Positions 8,620 through 16,847 of a DNA stretch of 64,000 bases are shown in pieces (positions within the stretch are counted from its first letter, which is position 1; every line of letters begins with the position of its first letter). The translations under genes were made by a program, and so were the position numbers. The notes beneath the pieces are model-generated. The model was not told the origin of the DNA. It did not search any database and was given only the letters and a program-made list of their open reading frames with translations. Source of the DNA: an uncultured Lachnoclostridium sp. (GTDB taxonomy: Bacteria > Bacillota > Clostridia > Lachnospirales > Lachnospiraceae); NCBI GenBank assembly GCA_948330435.1, contig CAOJBY010000020.1, positions 1-64,000 of the forward strand, given 5' to 3'.

Positions 8620-9000
8620 TTAAGGAAACTCTGTCACCGATTCCCTGGTGGTCTCCACTGCCCGCTTCGCAAGTTCCGCCACGGTTTTGCCGCTGTCCAT
8701 AGCCATCTCCATATAAGCCATCTGATTCAGCCCCACAACCGTACGGTATCTCTCATTGGCGGCAGTGCGGATCGCCGCTGCCTGAAAGGGTGTGGCTCCA
8801 GGCAGATCACAGCAGAACAATACCTCTTTTTCCGCCAGTTTTCCCAGCAGTTCATCCATATGTGCTTCCAGATCCGCCCTGTCCTGGTCTTTCGTAAAAT
8901 TCAAAAAATGCATATTTTCAGGGACTCCCGTAACCATCTCCAGATTGGTACGCACACCCTCACCATAACCGCCATGTCCAATCACAATAATCTCTACCAT
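8620..9000 (-). CDS. PTS mannose-family EIIA component
   Basis: A 126-residue EIIA-Man fold protein. VIGHGGYGEG holds the phospho-accepting His (His9), and PGATPFQAAA is the conserved loop after beta3. It passes phosphate from HPr to the IIB subunit. It is last in the operon, after IID, and ends at a strong terminator. It belongs to the amino-sugar cluster with murQ. Confidence 0.88.
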   Translation of the reverse strand: MVEIIVIGHGGYGEGVRTNLEMVTGVPENMHFLNFTKDQDRADLEAHMDELLGKLAEKEVLFCCDLPGATPFQAAAIRTAANERYRTVVGLNQMAYMEMAMDSGKTVAELAKRAVETTRESVTEFP

Positions 9001-9013
9001 TGCTTATCCTTTC

Positions 9014-9880
9014 TTATGCATACACTCCGCAGGCGAATCCAATGGCTGTAAGTATTGCCGCCAGTACCAGAATCAGTCCCATCAGCTTCATGGGAGACCA
9101 TTTCTTTTTTGCATACAGATAGTATACAAACAAGGTCAGACCAAGGGGCAGAATGTTCGGGAAAATAGAATTAAGCATGCTGTCCGCATTGAACAGTACC
9201 TGTGCTTCAAGAACGGTATCCGTAGTTACATCATAAACATCCTTTACAATCTGAATCGGTAGCGACATGCTTACAAAGGAGGCTGTCAGAGCACCTACTA
9301 CGATAAGCCCCATAACCGTCATGGTATCAGTGAGCATATCCAACTTTCCGTTGGCCATGAACTTCTGCATACCCTCCAATCCGGCATGGTAACCGAATTT
9401 ATACAGCTTCCAACTGATGATACAAGTGCACACCGGGTAAACTACCATATAAAGCACTGGGCCCGCCCATGCCACAGAAGCATTTGCCTGGGAAATGGAA
9501 AGGCAGATCGTCAACAAGATCGGAATAATGGTTGCCACCCACAGAGAATCGCCAATGGCTGAAGTAGGTCCAATCAGGGCCGTCTTCACACTGCCGATGA
9601 TCTCCGGCGTACACTCACCGTTGGCATTGGCCTCCTCCATACCGCAGACAATGCCGTTACAAATGGAACCCACCTGTGCTTCCGTGTTAAAAAGGGTAAC
9701 ATGACGTTTAAGTGCTTCCGCTTTTTCTTCTTTCGAATCATACAGCTCGTCTACTACCGGTGCCATGGCCTGGCCAAAGGCCATTCCCAGCATACTCTCT
9801 GCCTGCTGAGAGCAGCCGTTCCAGAAGAACCAGTTCCAAAAGGATTTCTTTAAGGTCTTTTCACTAATTTTCTTTGCCAT
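9014..9880 (-). CDS. PTS mannose-family EIID component
   Basis: A 288-residue membrane subunit. The N-terminal amphipathic part with NWFFWNGCSQQAESMLGMAF and the PTSAIGDSLWVATIIP loop are diagnostic for EIID-Man, followed by several hydrophobic helices to the C-terminus. With IIC it forms the sugar channel. It is 2 bases from IIC, so tightly coupled. Substrate specificity is not readable, but linkage to murQ and a PIG-L protein suggests an N-acylated amino sugar. Confidence 0.88.
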   Translation of the reverse strand: MAKKISEKTLKKSFWNWFFWNGCSQQAESMLGMAFGQAMAPVVDELYDSKEEKAEALKRHVTLFNTEAQVGSICNGIVCGMEEANANGECTPEIIGSVKTALIGPTSAIGDSLWVATIIPILLTICLSISQANASVAWAGPVLYMVVYPVCTCIISWKLYKFGYHAGLEGMQKFMANGKLDMLTDTMTVMGLIVVGALTASFVSMSLPIQIVKDVYDVTTDTVLEAQVLFNADSMLNSIFPNILPLGLTLFVYYLYAKKKWSPMKLMGLILVLAAILTAIGFACGVYA

Positions 9881-9882
9881 CG

Positions 9883-10665
9883 TTATTCCCTCCCTGCCAA
9901 TTTATCCACGATTACGAAATAGAGAACCGCCGTTATCACTGCCACAACTGCTACGCCCATCATGCTCAGTCCAAAGTATGTCACCAGAATAAAGCCAACC
10001 AGGAAAATAGCAAAATGATACTGCTTTTTCAGCAGGAAAGAAAGGATAATTCCCATTCCAAGTGCTGCCATCATGCCGCCGAATATTCCAAGGAGTGTAG
10101 TTACCCACCCGGGAATCATACTTGCGAAATCTCCCTGACCGGAAGCCGCCGTCATGGAGCTTAATACAATGACCGCCGGAATAAAGCGGCATGCAAAGCC
10201 GATAAGCTGTCCCAACACAACGTTTGGTATGTACATTTTCTTTGTCTCGCCGGCTTCTGCATACTTGTTGGCAATGCGGTTTAAGGGAAGATTCAGTGCA
10301 TAGGATACATTCCACATGATGCCGCCCACCAGGCCGCCAATCCCTGCAAATAACACTGCCAGACCAATGACCTCTGTAGTTCCCATACCTTTTCCGAATA
10401 CCAGTGCTCCTGCCGTGCCAATATAGGTCGCATAGGACAAATCCCATGCAACGGCACCGCCGGGGGTTACATTTCCCATGTACATGATCTGTAAGGGCAC
10501 ACCTACCAGCATGGCAGCGGGTACATCACCCATGATAACGCCTACCACAAAAGATGCAACAAGGGGTCTTCCCAACGTATACCATCCGATGGTGTTGCCG
10601 ACGATGGAGCCAATCGCTCCAAGATATATAAATAGTGCTATTAAAATAACCTGAATCATATTCAT
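9883..10665 (-). CDS. PTS mannose-family EIIC component
   Basis: A 260-residue polytopic membrane protein of the EIIC-Man/Sor family. The N-terminus MNMIQVILIALFIYLGAIGS is followed by GRPLVASFVVGVIMGDV and GNVTPGGAVAWDLSYATYIG, the conserved first helices and substrate-gate region. AGGAG lies 7 bases before the ATG. It pairs with IID as the translocation unit, between IIB upstream and IID downstream. Confidence 0.88.
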   Translation of the reverse strand: MNMIQVILIALFIYLGAIGSIVGNTIGWYTLGRPLVASFVVGVIMGDVPAAMLVGVPLQIMYMGNVTPGGAVAWDLSYATYIGTAGALVFGKGMGTTEVIGLAVLFAGIGGLVGGIMWNVSYALNLPLNRIANKYAEAGETKKMYIPNVVLGQLIGFACRFIPAVIVLSSMTAASGQGDFASMIPGWVTTLLGIFGGMMAALGMGIILSFLLKKQYHFAIFLVGFILVTYFGLSMMGVAVVAVITAVLYFVIVDKLAGRE

Positions 10666-10681
10666 ATCTTATTCTCCTATC

Positions 10682-10708
10682 TTAAGTCCCGTAAGACCCG
10701 TAATTTTA
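10682..10708. repeat. Partial copy of dispersed palindromic element (copy G)
   Basis: TTAAGTCCCGTAAGACCCGT matches the left end of the full copy at 50.1 kb (AAGTTCCGTAAGACCCGTT). The core and right arm are missing. It sits between the IIB and IIC genes and touches the end of the IIB gene. Confidence 0.5.
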
Positions 10709-11194
10709 TATTGTTTCTCTGAACGCTTTCCAGGTAACCTTGGATGCATTGGGCAGTTGATGGAACACAATGTCCATTCCCTTATCCGCCAGATCATCCA
10801 AAAGCTTCACGTCCGTCTCGCTCAGATAAAAGATACCCGTTGCACCGCTTACCTTGTGGATAGTATCCGGCCGCTTTGCCATATTCCCAAGGATCAACTG
10901 CTCGCAGCCCTGAATCACTTCCGAAAGCTCCCCAAGCTTTTCCGGCACCTTTACAATCACCAGACGGTTCTTTCCGCTTTCTTCTTTCAGAAGTTCCTTT
11001 GCCTCTGCTGTAGTAACAATATTTGTCACATAGTTTTTAGGCACCCCCATGGTTAAAATAGACTTCAGCATCGGATTCTGTGCACTCACGTCATCCACCG
11101 CTATAATCTCTTCGATTCCAAGCGTGGGGCACCATGCCACAATGGTCTGACCGTGAATCAAACGATCATCTACTCGTACATATACCTTTCCCAT
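10706..11194 (-). CDS. PTS mannose-family EIIB component
   Basis: A 162-residue protein from ATG 11194 (AGGAG 6 bases upstream). VYVRVDDRLIHGQTIVAW contains the phospho-His of EIIB-Man/Sor. It transfers phosphate from EIIA to the incoming sugar at the IIC/IID channel. It follows murQ and precedes IIC in the same operon. The stop codon lies at the edge of a partial palindromic repeat. Confidence 0.88.
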   Translation of the reverse strand: MGKVYVRVDDRLIHGQTIVAWCPTLGIEEIIAVDDVSAQNPMLKSILTMGVPKNYVTNIVTTAEAKELLKEESGKNRLVIVKVPEKLGELSEVIQGCEQLILGNMAKRPDTIHKVSGATGIFYLSETDVKLLDDLADKGMDIVFHQLPNASKVTWKAFRETI

Positions 11195-11216
11195 TTCTGT
11201 TCTCCTATTCCAGTTC

Positions 11217-12119
11217 CTAAGATACGCATCTGCGTACAAAGCCTTTATTTTTCTCCAGCAGCTCTGCCGCCGTCTTCCGGTCTGCTCCTGTCAGAATCAT
11301 AACAATTGCTTCTTTTGTGGAATACCCTGTTTCCTCTAAAACCTGCTCTGCCCTCTCGTAGTCACAGCCCGTACTTTGCATCACAATTCCCCTGGCCCGT
11401 TCTACCAGCTTTTGGTTGGTGGCTTTCATATCCACCATCAGATTTTTGTACACCTTTCCAATGCCTACCATCGAAGCAGTGGAAATCATATTACAGATAA
11501 GCTTCTGGCATGTTCCGGCTTTCAGTCTTGTAGATCCTGTAAGAACCTCCGGCCCCGCATTTACTTCAATGGCAATCTGTGCAAATTCAGAGATGACGGC
11601 TCCGGGATTGCAGCTGATACTAATGGTTTTGGCTCCCAGGGAATTCCCATACTTCAAAGCACCGATGCAATAAGGCGTTCTGCCGGAGGCCGCAATGGCA
11701 CATACCACGTCCTGTTTTCCGAATTCCAGCCTTTTCAGATCCTCCATGGCCAGACTTTCCGAATCCTCGGCTCCCTCCACTGCTTTTATAAAGGCCCCGC
11801 TTCCGCCGGCAATAATCGCCTGAACCTCATCCGTTGTAGAAAAGGTAGGCGTGCATTCCACCGCATCCATGATGCCGATTCTTCCGCTGGTACCTGCTCC
11901 CACATAGATCAGCCTGCCGCCCTCATTCAAAGCCTCTACCACGCAACATATGGCCTGTTCAATCTGGGGCAAAGCCTTTCCCACCGCTTCTACAGCTTTT
12001 TGGTCCTCCTCATTCATGATTTGAATGATCTCTTTTGGGGTTAAAAGATCCAGCTCCATGGTTTTAGCGTTTCTGCTTTCTGTATTCAAATGATTGATTT
12101 TTACTTTTTGCTCACTCAT
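11217..12119 (-). CDS. murQ: N-acetylmuramic acid 6-phosphate etherase
   Basis: A 300-residue SIS-domain enzyme. NHLNTESRNAKTMELDLLTP, YVGAGTSGRIGIMDAVECTPTFST (written here in two joined motifs YVGAGTSGRIG and DAVECTPTFS) and GKVYKNLMVDMKATNQKL are hallmarks of MurQ. It cleaves the lactyl ether of MurNAc-6-P to give GlcNAc-6-P in peptidoglycan recycling. ATG 12119 lies 5 bases after the stop of the PIG-L gene; an overlapping GTG at 12131 is possible. MurQ usually goes with a glucose-family MurP transporter, whereas here it is embedded in a mannose-family PTS operon. Confidence 0.92.
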   Translation of the reverse strand: MSEQKVKINHLNTESRNAKTMELDLLTPKEIIQIMNEEDQKAVEAVGKALPQIEQAICCVVEALNEGGRLIYVGAGTSGRIGIMDAVECTPTFSTTDEVQAIIAGGSGAFIKAVEGAEDSESLAMEDLKRLEFGKQDVVCAIAASGRTPYCIGALKYGNSLGAKTISISCNPGAVISEFAQIAIEVNAGPEVLTGSTRLKAGTCQKLICNMISTASMVGIGKVYKNLMVDMKATNQKLVERARGIVMQSTGCDYERAEQVLEETGYSTKEAIVMILTGADRKTAAELLEKNKGFVRRCVS

Positions 12120-12124
12120 TGGAC

Positions 12125-12805
12125 TTACCACAGGTCATTTTCGATGAGACTGGCATACATATAGTTCACCGTAAAGCCATCACTGCCGCACTCAATCTGA
12201 CGCACCTTTCCATTGGTTGTATAATAGGGAATATACGGGAAATCGTTAATCTCTCCGTTAAACACCTGATACTCCTTAAGGCCCTGAAACCACTGCTCTT
12301 TCTCTTCCTCATTTATAACGAAATATGCCTGGGGCAGAAAGCCTACCAGATCCTCAAAGGTCTCCCCATACATCAGACGAATGGGATTTCCCTTTCTCCT
12401 TAAATTCTTCACAGCGGCCGTGACGGCATCATGGGTATTGATATGTCTGGGGTGCATGGAACCCCTCCAGTGGGTAATAACCAAATCCACCTTTTCCTCT
12501 TCAAAATACCTCTCAAGCCTGGCTGCAAATTCCTCTGTGGACGGCATACTGCTGGAAACATAGCCCAGCCAGATGGTATCTCCTCCAAGAGCCTTTGCCG
12601 CCCTCTGGTTTTGTTCCAGCAAGGACTGAAGATAAGACGCCTTTTCCTCTTCTGTGGCAGCCGGATCCTCCAGCCTGCCCTGGGTCACATGGATGAACGT
12701 GCAGTGTGCCCTCTCCTTTGCATATTTCAACATCAAGGGACCTCCCATAAGCTCTGCGTCCAGGGAATGAGCTCCAATGCTGACAATGCGTTTAAGTGTT
12801 GCCAT
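12125..12805 (-). CDS. PIG-L (LmbE-like) family protein with altered active-site motif
   Basis: A 226-residue protein of the PIG-L/LmbE N-deacetylase fold. The family's AHPDD-E metal motif reads AHSLDAE here: the His and the metal-binding Asp are kept, but the general-base Asp is Leu. The later THWRGSMHPRHINTHDAV segment keeps the conserved His residues. Active relatives deacetylate GlcNAc-type sugars. Its position between a GNAT gene and murQ suggests a step on the imported amino sugar, but activity is doubtful given the substitution. Confidence 0.75.
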   Translation of the reverse strand: MATLKRIVSIGAHSLDAELMGGPLMLKYAKERAHCTFIHVTQGRLEDPAATEEEKASYLQSLLEQNQRAAKALGGDTIWLGYVSSSMPSTEEFAARLERYFEEEKVDLVITHWRGSMHPRHINTHDAVTAAVKNLRRKGNPIRLMYGETFEDLVGFLPQAYFVINEEEKEQWFQGLKEYQVFNGEINDFPYIPYYTTNGKVRQIECGSDGFTVNYMYASLIENDLW

Positions 12806-12825
12806 AAATCAAACTCCCTCCTTTC

Positions 12826-13764
12826 CTACAAATCCTTTTTGTAGGATGTAAAGCTCCGGAACACACGGACTCCATGCCGTTCATAGTAACGCCGTCCCGG
12901 TTCATCAGTAGAAACAAAATACATATGGTAAACTCCTCTTTTTGCCATCTCAAGCTGTGCAAAATCAAGAAGAATACTTCCAAGGCCCTCATTTCTCATA
13001 TCTTTATCTATACCAATCGGCCCAAATCTCATAGGGTTGCCGTCAATCATCCGCATACAGAAACCACAAATACTTCCTTTGGGACTTAATACCAGCAGGA
13101 TCAAGTCCTCTGCTGTGCCATTTTGCATGGCAAGGAGAGCATTTCGTTTCCATCCGCCCCCAAACTGGTTCTTATTAAATTCCAAAAGTTCCAGTGCGTA
13201 TTCATAAGTAAAGTTGATAAAGCGATAGCCCTTTTTCTCAGCCGCCGCCATCCTTTCCTTTGCCTTTGGACTCATCTGATAGCCATGGAGATCCTTACAC
13301 ATGGAATAATCCTTTTTACCGGACACATACCCAAGCTTTTTAAAAAATGCTGCGGCCCCGGAATAATTTTCTTCATCTACTCCCGGGAAAAAATAGTTCG
13401 GGCTGTAGGCACTTAAGGTGATATTTTTCGCACCCGCAGACTTCATATCCCTCTCTGCCCGGTTGACGAGAGCCGTTCCAATTCCTCTTCTGCGGAACTC
13501 CTCCGCCACAAACATGGCTACAATCCATCCCCGATCCGGCTCCAACCCCCGTTCCATATACGGAAACTTTCTGCGTATGCCCAGGCAAAAGCCAACTACC
13601 CTCTCCCCCTCCAATGCGGTGTAGCAAAGAGACGGATCGAAATTCTCATCAAACAGTGCCTGCCTGCGAAACTTTCCTATGGTAATCGGATCCGCCTGCA
13701 GGCTCTGATTCCATAAATCAACAACCTCTTTTTCATACTTCTGTTCATAGGTTACGATTTCCAT
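12826..13764 (-). CDS. GNAT acetyltransferase, tandem domains
   Basis: A 312-residue protein with two GNAT modules. Residues 1-150 hold the acetyl-CoA loop EFRRRGIGTALV, and residues 170-312 hold a second, weaker one (MRNEGLGSILLDFAQLEMA) ending with the typical YYERHGV. It should transfer an acyl group to an amine of a sugar or amino acid. First gene of the amino-sugar PTS operon. An acetylase next to a PIG-L protein raises the possibility of acyl exchange on the sugar. The substrate is unknown. Confidence 0.75.
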   Translation of the reverse strand: MEIVTYEQKYEKEVVDLWNQSLQADPITIGKFRRQALFDENFDPSLCYTALEGERVVGFCLGIRRKFPYMERGLEPDRGWIVAMFVAEEFRRRGIGTALVNRAERDMKSAGAKNITLSAYSPNYFFPGVDEENYSGAAAFFKKLGYVSGKKDYSMCKDLHGYQMSPKAKERMAAAEKKGYRFINFTYEYALELLEFNKNQFGGGWKRNALLAMQNGTAEDLILLVLSPKGSICGFCMRMIDGNPMRFGPIGIDKDMRNEGLGSILLDFAQLEMAKRGVYHMYFVSTDEPGRRYYERHGVRVFRSFTSYKKDL

Positions 13765-13848
13765 TCTTTCCTCCTTATGTCCCGGACCGATTCCCGCCCG
13801 CCTGAGACATTTCCTTTAAATTCGGATATTATTAGTTCCCTTACTTAA

Positions 13849-13906
13849 TATATTAACATATAATATTTTATGCTTATATAATATATTAACTCATGAAGAA
13901 TTGCAA
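13849..13906 (-). promoter_or_regulatory. Promoter and candidate GntR operators for the murQ-PTS operon
   Basis: Read on the minus strand, TTGCAA (13906-13901), 17 bases, then TATTAT (13883-13878) make a plausible sigma-A promoter about 110 bp before the GNAT start. AATATATTAAC occurs twice (near 13852 and 13880), one copy overlapping the -10 box. The similar palindrome before the gntR gene supports a shared operator. Confidence 0.5.
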
Positions 13907-13919
13907 GAGAAAAATAAAA

Positions 13920-13954
13920 AAAGGCAAAACCACCAAATCAGCAGCCTTGCCTTT
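13920..13954 (-). terminator. Terminator of the gntR gene
   Basis: On the minus strand AAAGGCAA pairs with TTGCCTTT around an 18-nt loop and is followed by a T run continuing into ATTTTTC. It lies 26 bases after the gntR stop, separating it from the PTS operon promoter. Confidence 0.75.
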
Positions 13955-13980
13955 GTATATATTGCCTTATAGATTATATT

Positions 13981-14694
13981 TTATATTTTAATTGTTACAT
14001 TCACGGAATACCAATCCTTATGGAAATAGGTCTCGGAATATTCCACGATCCTGTCCTCATCATTATAAGCTGTCCGCTTGATAAAAAAGGCCGAATTATC
14101 CTTGGGTATTCCCATCAGCTCTGAAATATGGGCATCTGCCACATCCCGAACCGAATAATTCTCCACGGCCCATGTAGGCTTCTTTCCTATGGAATCCAAT
14201 GTGTCATAAAAGGATTTGCGTTCATAGATTTCCTGTGCCTGCTTAAGGCTTAAAATCCGGCTGTCAATATAGGAGATATGGTAGGCCACCGGCTCTTCAT
14301 TGGCCATACGGACACGCTTTACCCGAATCACGGACTGCTCCGGTGGAATATCCAAAGCTCCCGAAATCCGCTTATCTATAATCTCCTCTATAGCATCCAC
14401 ATAAAGATCGATCACATACTTCTGTTCCAGCAGTTCTTCGCTGAAGCTTAAGGAGGTCAAGGCCCTTATCATCTGCTTTTTCGCCACAAAGGTCCCCACT
14501 CCCTGCACGCCATTCAAATATCCCTGATTGATTAAATCCGAAAATGCCCTACGCACCGTAATGGTGGATACCCCATATCGCTGCTTTAGGACGGATTCAC
14601 TGTCTATCCGATCACCCGGACGCAGTCTTCCCTCCTTGATGGCTTCTATGATATCTTCCTCAATCTTGCGATACTTTATGTCTTTTGCACACAT
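13981..14694 (-). CDS. GntR/HutC family transcriptional regulator
   Basis: A 237-residue protein. Residues 7-72 are the GntR winged helix (GDRIDSESVLKQRYGVSTIT, then TVRRAFSDLINQGYL and GVGTFVAKK). Residues 95-237 are the UTRA ligand domain (EEPVAYHISYIDSRI, YSETYFHKDWYSV). HutC-type regulators often sense phosphorylated sugars. It lies directly upstream of the murQ-PTS operon with its own terminator and probably represses both units. Confidence 0.85.
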   Translation of the reverse strand: MCAKDIKYRKIEEDIIEAIKEGRLRPGDRIDSESVLKQRYGVSTITVRRAFSDLINQGYLNGVQGVGTFVAKKQMIRALTSLSFSEELLEQKYVIDLYVDAIEEIIDKRISGALDIPPEQSVIRVKRVRMANEEPVAYHISYIDSRILSLKQAQEIYERKSFYDTLDSIGKKPTWAVENYSVRDVADAHISELMGIPKDNSAFFIKRTAYNDEDRIVEYSETYFHKDWYSVNVTIKI

Positions 14695-14714
14695 ATGAAC
14701 CTCCGGACTTTTCT

Positions 14715-14736
14715 CTATATTAATATGCTAATATAG
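14715..14736. promoter_or_regulatory. Candidate operator upstream of gntR
   Basis: CTATATTA and TAATATAG form perfect 8-bp arms around ATATGC, 20 bp upstream of the gntR ATG. The TAATATA motif matches the AT-rich sites in the neighbouring PTS operon promoter, consistent with autoregulation. Confidence 0.45.
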
Positions 14737-14828
14737 GATTTTTATTTGTCAAGGAAAAAATGATAGATTTTTTTAATTGACAGCCGTAAAATACATTGCT
14801 ATAATATCTTTGACATTTGAATACGGAA

Positions 14829-15000
14829 AGTCTTCAGGGCAGGGTGAGATTCCCGATCGGCGGTAAAGTCCGCGAGCGTGTATACGCAGGAATTGACAGA
14901 AGTCAACGAGAAAGTCAGAGATGTCTTTAAATTGGTTTTTGCTTCAGTTCAGGATTTGGTGAGATTCCAAAACCGACAGTATAGTCTGGATGGAAGAAGA
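14829..15000 (+). promoter_or_regulatory. FMN riboswitch (RFN element)
   Basis: The hallmark blocks are present in order: CAGGGCAGGGTGAGATTCCC, GATCGGCGGTAAAGTCCGCG, then after a variable stem GGATTTGGTGAGATTCCAAA and CCGACAGTATAGTCTGGATG, ending GAAGAAGA. It binds FMN and should shut off ribU when flavin is plentiful. The variable arm is longer than in the minimal consensus. Confidence 0.96.
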
Positions 15001-15064
15001 TGTGTACAAGGTCAGAATTGTTTTGACAAAGCTTTTATTGTATTGCTTTTATTCTGATAATCAT

Positions 15065-15100
15065 GACACCTGGAAGACGAACGTTTTTTAGGTGTCTTTT
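15065..15100 (+). terminator. Riboswitch-controlled terminator of ribU leader
   Basis: GACACCT pairs with AGGTGTC around an 18-nt loop and is followed by TTTTATATT, between the FMN aptamer and ribU (ATG 15133). This is the expected expression platform for FMN-dependent termination. Confidence 0.8.
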
Positions 15101-15132
15101 ATATTGCAGAACTGAAATGGAGGAGTAATACA

Positions 15133-15777
15133 ATGAACCAAAAAACGCAACGAATCGCTTTAATCGGCATGTTCTGTGCCATCGCCTACGCTCTGATGAT
15201 TGTAGCCCGTGTACCTGTAGTCCTGTTTTTAAAATACGATCCCAAGGACGTAATGATCGCCATCGGCGGCTTCCTCTTGGGGCCGTTTGCTTCTCTTATT
15301 ATCTCGGTGATAGTTTCCTTTATCGAGATGCTTTCAGCCAGTGACACCGGTATTATCGGCTTCATTATGAATGTGCTGTCAAGCTGCAGCTTTGCCTGCA
15401 CAGCCGCCTATATCTACAAGAAAAAACACACTAAATCTGGTGCCCTTTTGGGTCTCTTTGCCGGCTGCGGCGTGATGGTTGTAGTGATGCTGCTGTGGAA
15501 TTATCTGATCACCCCTATTTACATGGGATATCCAAGAGCTGCTGTTGCCGAACTTTTGCTTCCGGCTTTCCTGCCTTTCAATCTGTTAAAGGGAGGGCTT
15601 AATATGGCAATCACCCTTCTTTTCTACAAGCCTGTGGTGACGGCTCTCAGGAAAGCAAAGCTTGCACTGCCCTCTACTTCTGAGCAGTCTGGGGATTCCA
15701 AGGGAGTGATTGTCTTCTCTCTCTTCCTGTTTGTGACCTGTGCCGTATCTGTATTGGTAATGAAAGGCATTATTTAA
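15133..15777 (+). CDS. ribU: ECF transporter S component, riboflavin-specific
   Basis: A 214-residue membrane protein with about six hydrophobic segments. MFCAIAYALMIVARVPV, FLKYDPKDVMIAIGGFLLGP and the central FIEMLSASDTGIIGFIMNVL region match RibU S components, which bind riboflavin and dock on the shared EcfAA'T module encoded elsewhere. GGAGG lies 6 bases before the ATG. An FMN riboswitch directly upstream fixes the substrate class. Confidence 0.93.
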   Translation: MNQKTQRIALIGMFCAIAYALMIVARVPVVLFLKYDPKDVMIAIGGFLLGPFASLIISVIVSFIEMLSASDTGIIGFIMNVLSSCSFACTAAYIYKKKHTKSGALLGLFAGCGVMVVVMLLWNYLITPIYMGYPRAAVAELLLPAFLPFNLLKGGLNMAITLLFYKPVVTALRKAKLALPSTSEQSGDSKGVIVFSLFLFVTCAVSVLVMKGII

Positions 15778-15876
15778 GTCAAATTGATACAAGGTAGAGG
15801 ATATGTTTATGTACAAATTATGGGAAGCATTGAAAGAAGCAAGAACTTATAAATAGATGTAACTTGTATATTTAAG

Positions 15877-15938
15877 AGTATACCACAAAATAAAGCAGCA
15901 AGATAAGGAACAGCCGCTGCCTTATTTTGTGGCATACT
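15877..15938. terminator. Bidirectional terminator between ribU and the TrxB-like gene
   Basis: AGTAT-CCACAAAATAA-GCAGC pairs with GCTGC-TTATTTTGTGG-ATACT around an internal loop, between convergent genes. The arms are over 20 nt. The CACAAAATAA core recalls hairpins at 8.5 and 27.5 kb. Confidence 0.75.
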
Positions 15939-15957
15939 ATTTTATCATTTCACTTCA

Positions 15958-16824
15958 CTATGCTTTCTTCTGCTTCCGCACAAAAGGAATCATAGACATG
16001 GCCGCCTGTGCCCCTTCGCCTACCGCAGTAGAAATCTGCAAAAGACCGCCGATACAATCTCCTGCCGCATACAATCCCGGAACATTCGTCTCCATCCGTT
16101 CATTTACCTTAATATTCTGTCCCTCCGTAAAGGCTCCGGCTTTCTTTGCAAGCTCCATGGCTCCTGCACTTCCAAGGGCTATAAACAATCCCTCCACCGT
16201 AATCGTGCTTCCGTCCCCAAAGGTTACTCCTTCTACCCTCTCTGCTCCGTCTATGGAAACGATCGGCTCCCGAATGACATGAACCTTTTCCGGAACCTCC
16301 ACCGTAAGCTCCTGTCCATTGGTCAAAAGCGTAACCGACTTCACCACCGGAAGAAGCTGGCTCATTTCGTGAACAGCATAGGCTTCATTGCCAAGAACAG
16401 CCACATCCCTGTCACGATAAAAAAACGCATCGCAGACAGCACAGTAACTGACTCCTCTGCCCTCCAATTCCTTTAAGCCCTTTACTTTCGGGGTTTTCCG
16501 TCCGGTCCCCGTGGCCAGGAGTACGGCCAGAGCCTCATAGGTTCCATTCTTCCCCTCCAGAATAAAATGGCCATTCCAGGAGACATGGAAGATCTCATCC
16601 TCTGCCAGTTCCACGCCAAGATTCTTGGCCTGGGCCTTTGTGTTCTCTACCAGTTCGCATCCGGAGATGGGTTCCGCCATACCGAAATAGTTTTCGATTC
16701 GATCCGCCTTTTCCAATGCCCCCCGATCCTTGCCGATTACCAAAGTCTTTAAATTGGCCCGGCTTGTGTAGAGAGCCGCCGACAGCCCCGCCGGGCCGCT
16801 TCCAATCATCACTGCATCATACAT
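15958..16824 (-). CDS. TrxB-like flavoprotein lacking NADPH-binding motifs (possible ferredoxin-dependent thioredoxin reductase)
   Basis: A 288-residue protein, shorter than the usual ~310-residue NADPH-thioredoxin reductase. The FAD site GSGPAGLSAALY, the redox pair CAVC (YCAVCDAFFYRD) and the C-terminal TNVPGLYAAGDCIGG are intact. The NADPH site is not: the usual GGGxSAxE reads GNEAYAVHE, and the HRRxxxR stretch is replaced by TNGQELT. Pyridine-nucleotide-independent, ferredoxin-linked reductases known from clostridia have the same losses. It follows trxA by 23 bases and probably reduces that thioredoxin. Confidence 0.8.
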   Translation of the reverse strand: MYDAVMIGSGPAGLSAALYTSRANLKTLVIGKDRGALEKADRIENYFGMAEPISGCELVENTKAQAKNLGVELAEDEIFHVSWNGHFILEGKNGTYEALAVLLATGTGRKTPKVKGLKELEGRGVSYCAVCDAFFYRDRDVAVLGNEAYAVHEMSQLLPVVKSVTLLTNGQELTVEVPEKVHVIREPIVSIDGAERVEGVTFGDGSTITVEGLFIALGSAGAMELAKKAGAFTEGQNIKVNERMETNVPGLYAAGDCIGGLLQISTAVGEGAQAAMSMIPFVRKQKKA

Positions 16825-16847
16825 TGTATTATTCTCTCCATTTCGGA

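Noticed and set aside
10715..11056. Possible antisense genes inside PTS and transporter genes
   Set aside because: Many long reverse frames occur opposite GC-rich coding genes here; none has a ribosome site with family motifs.
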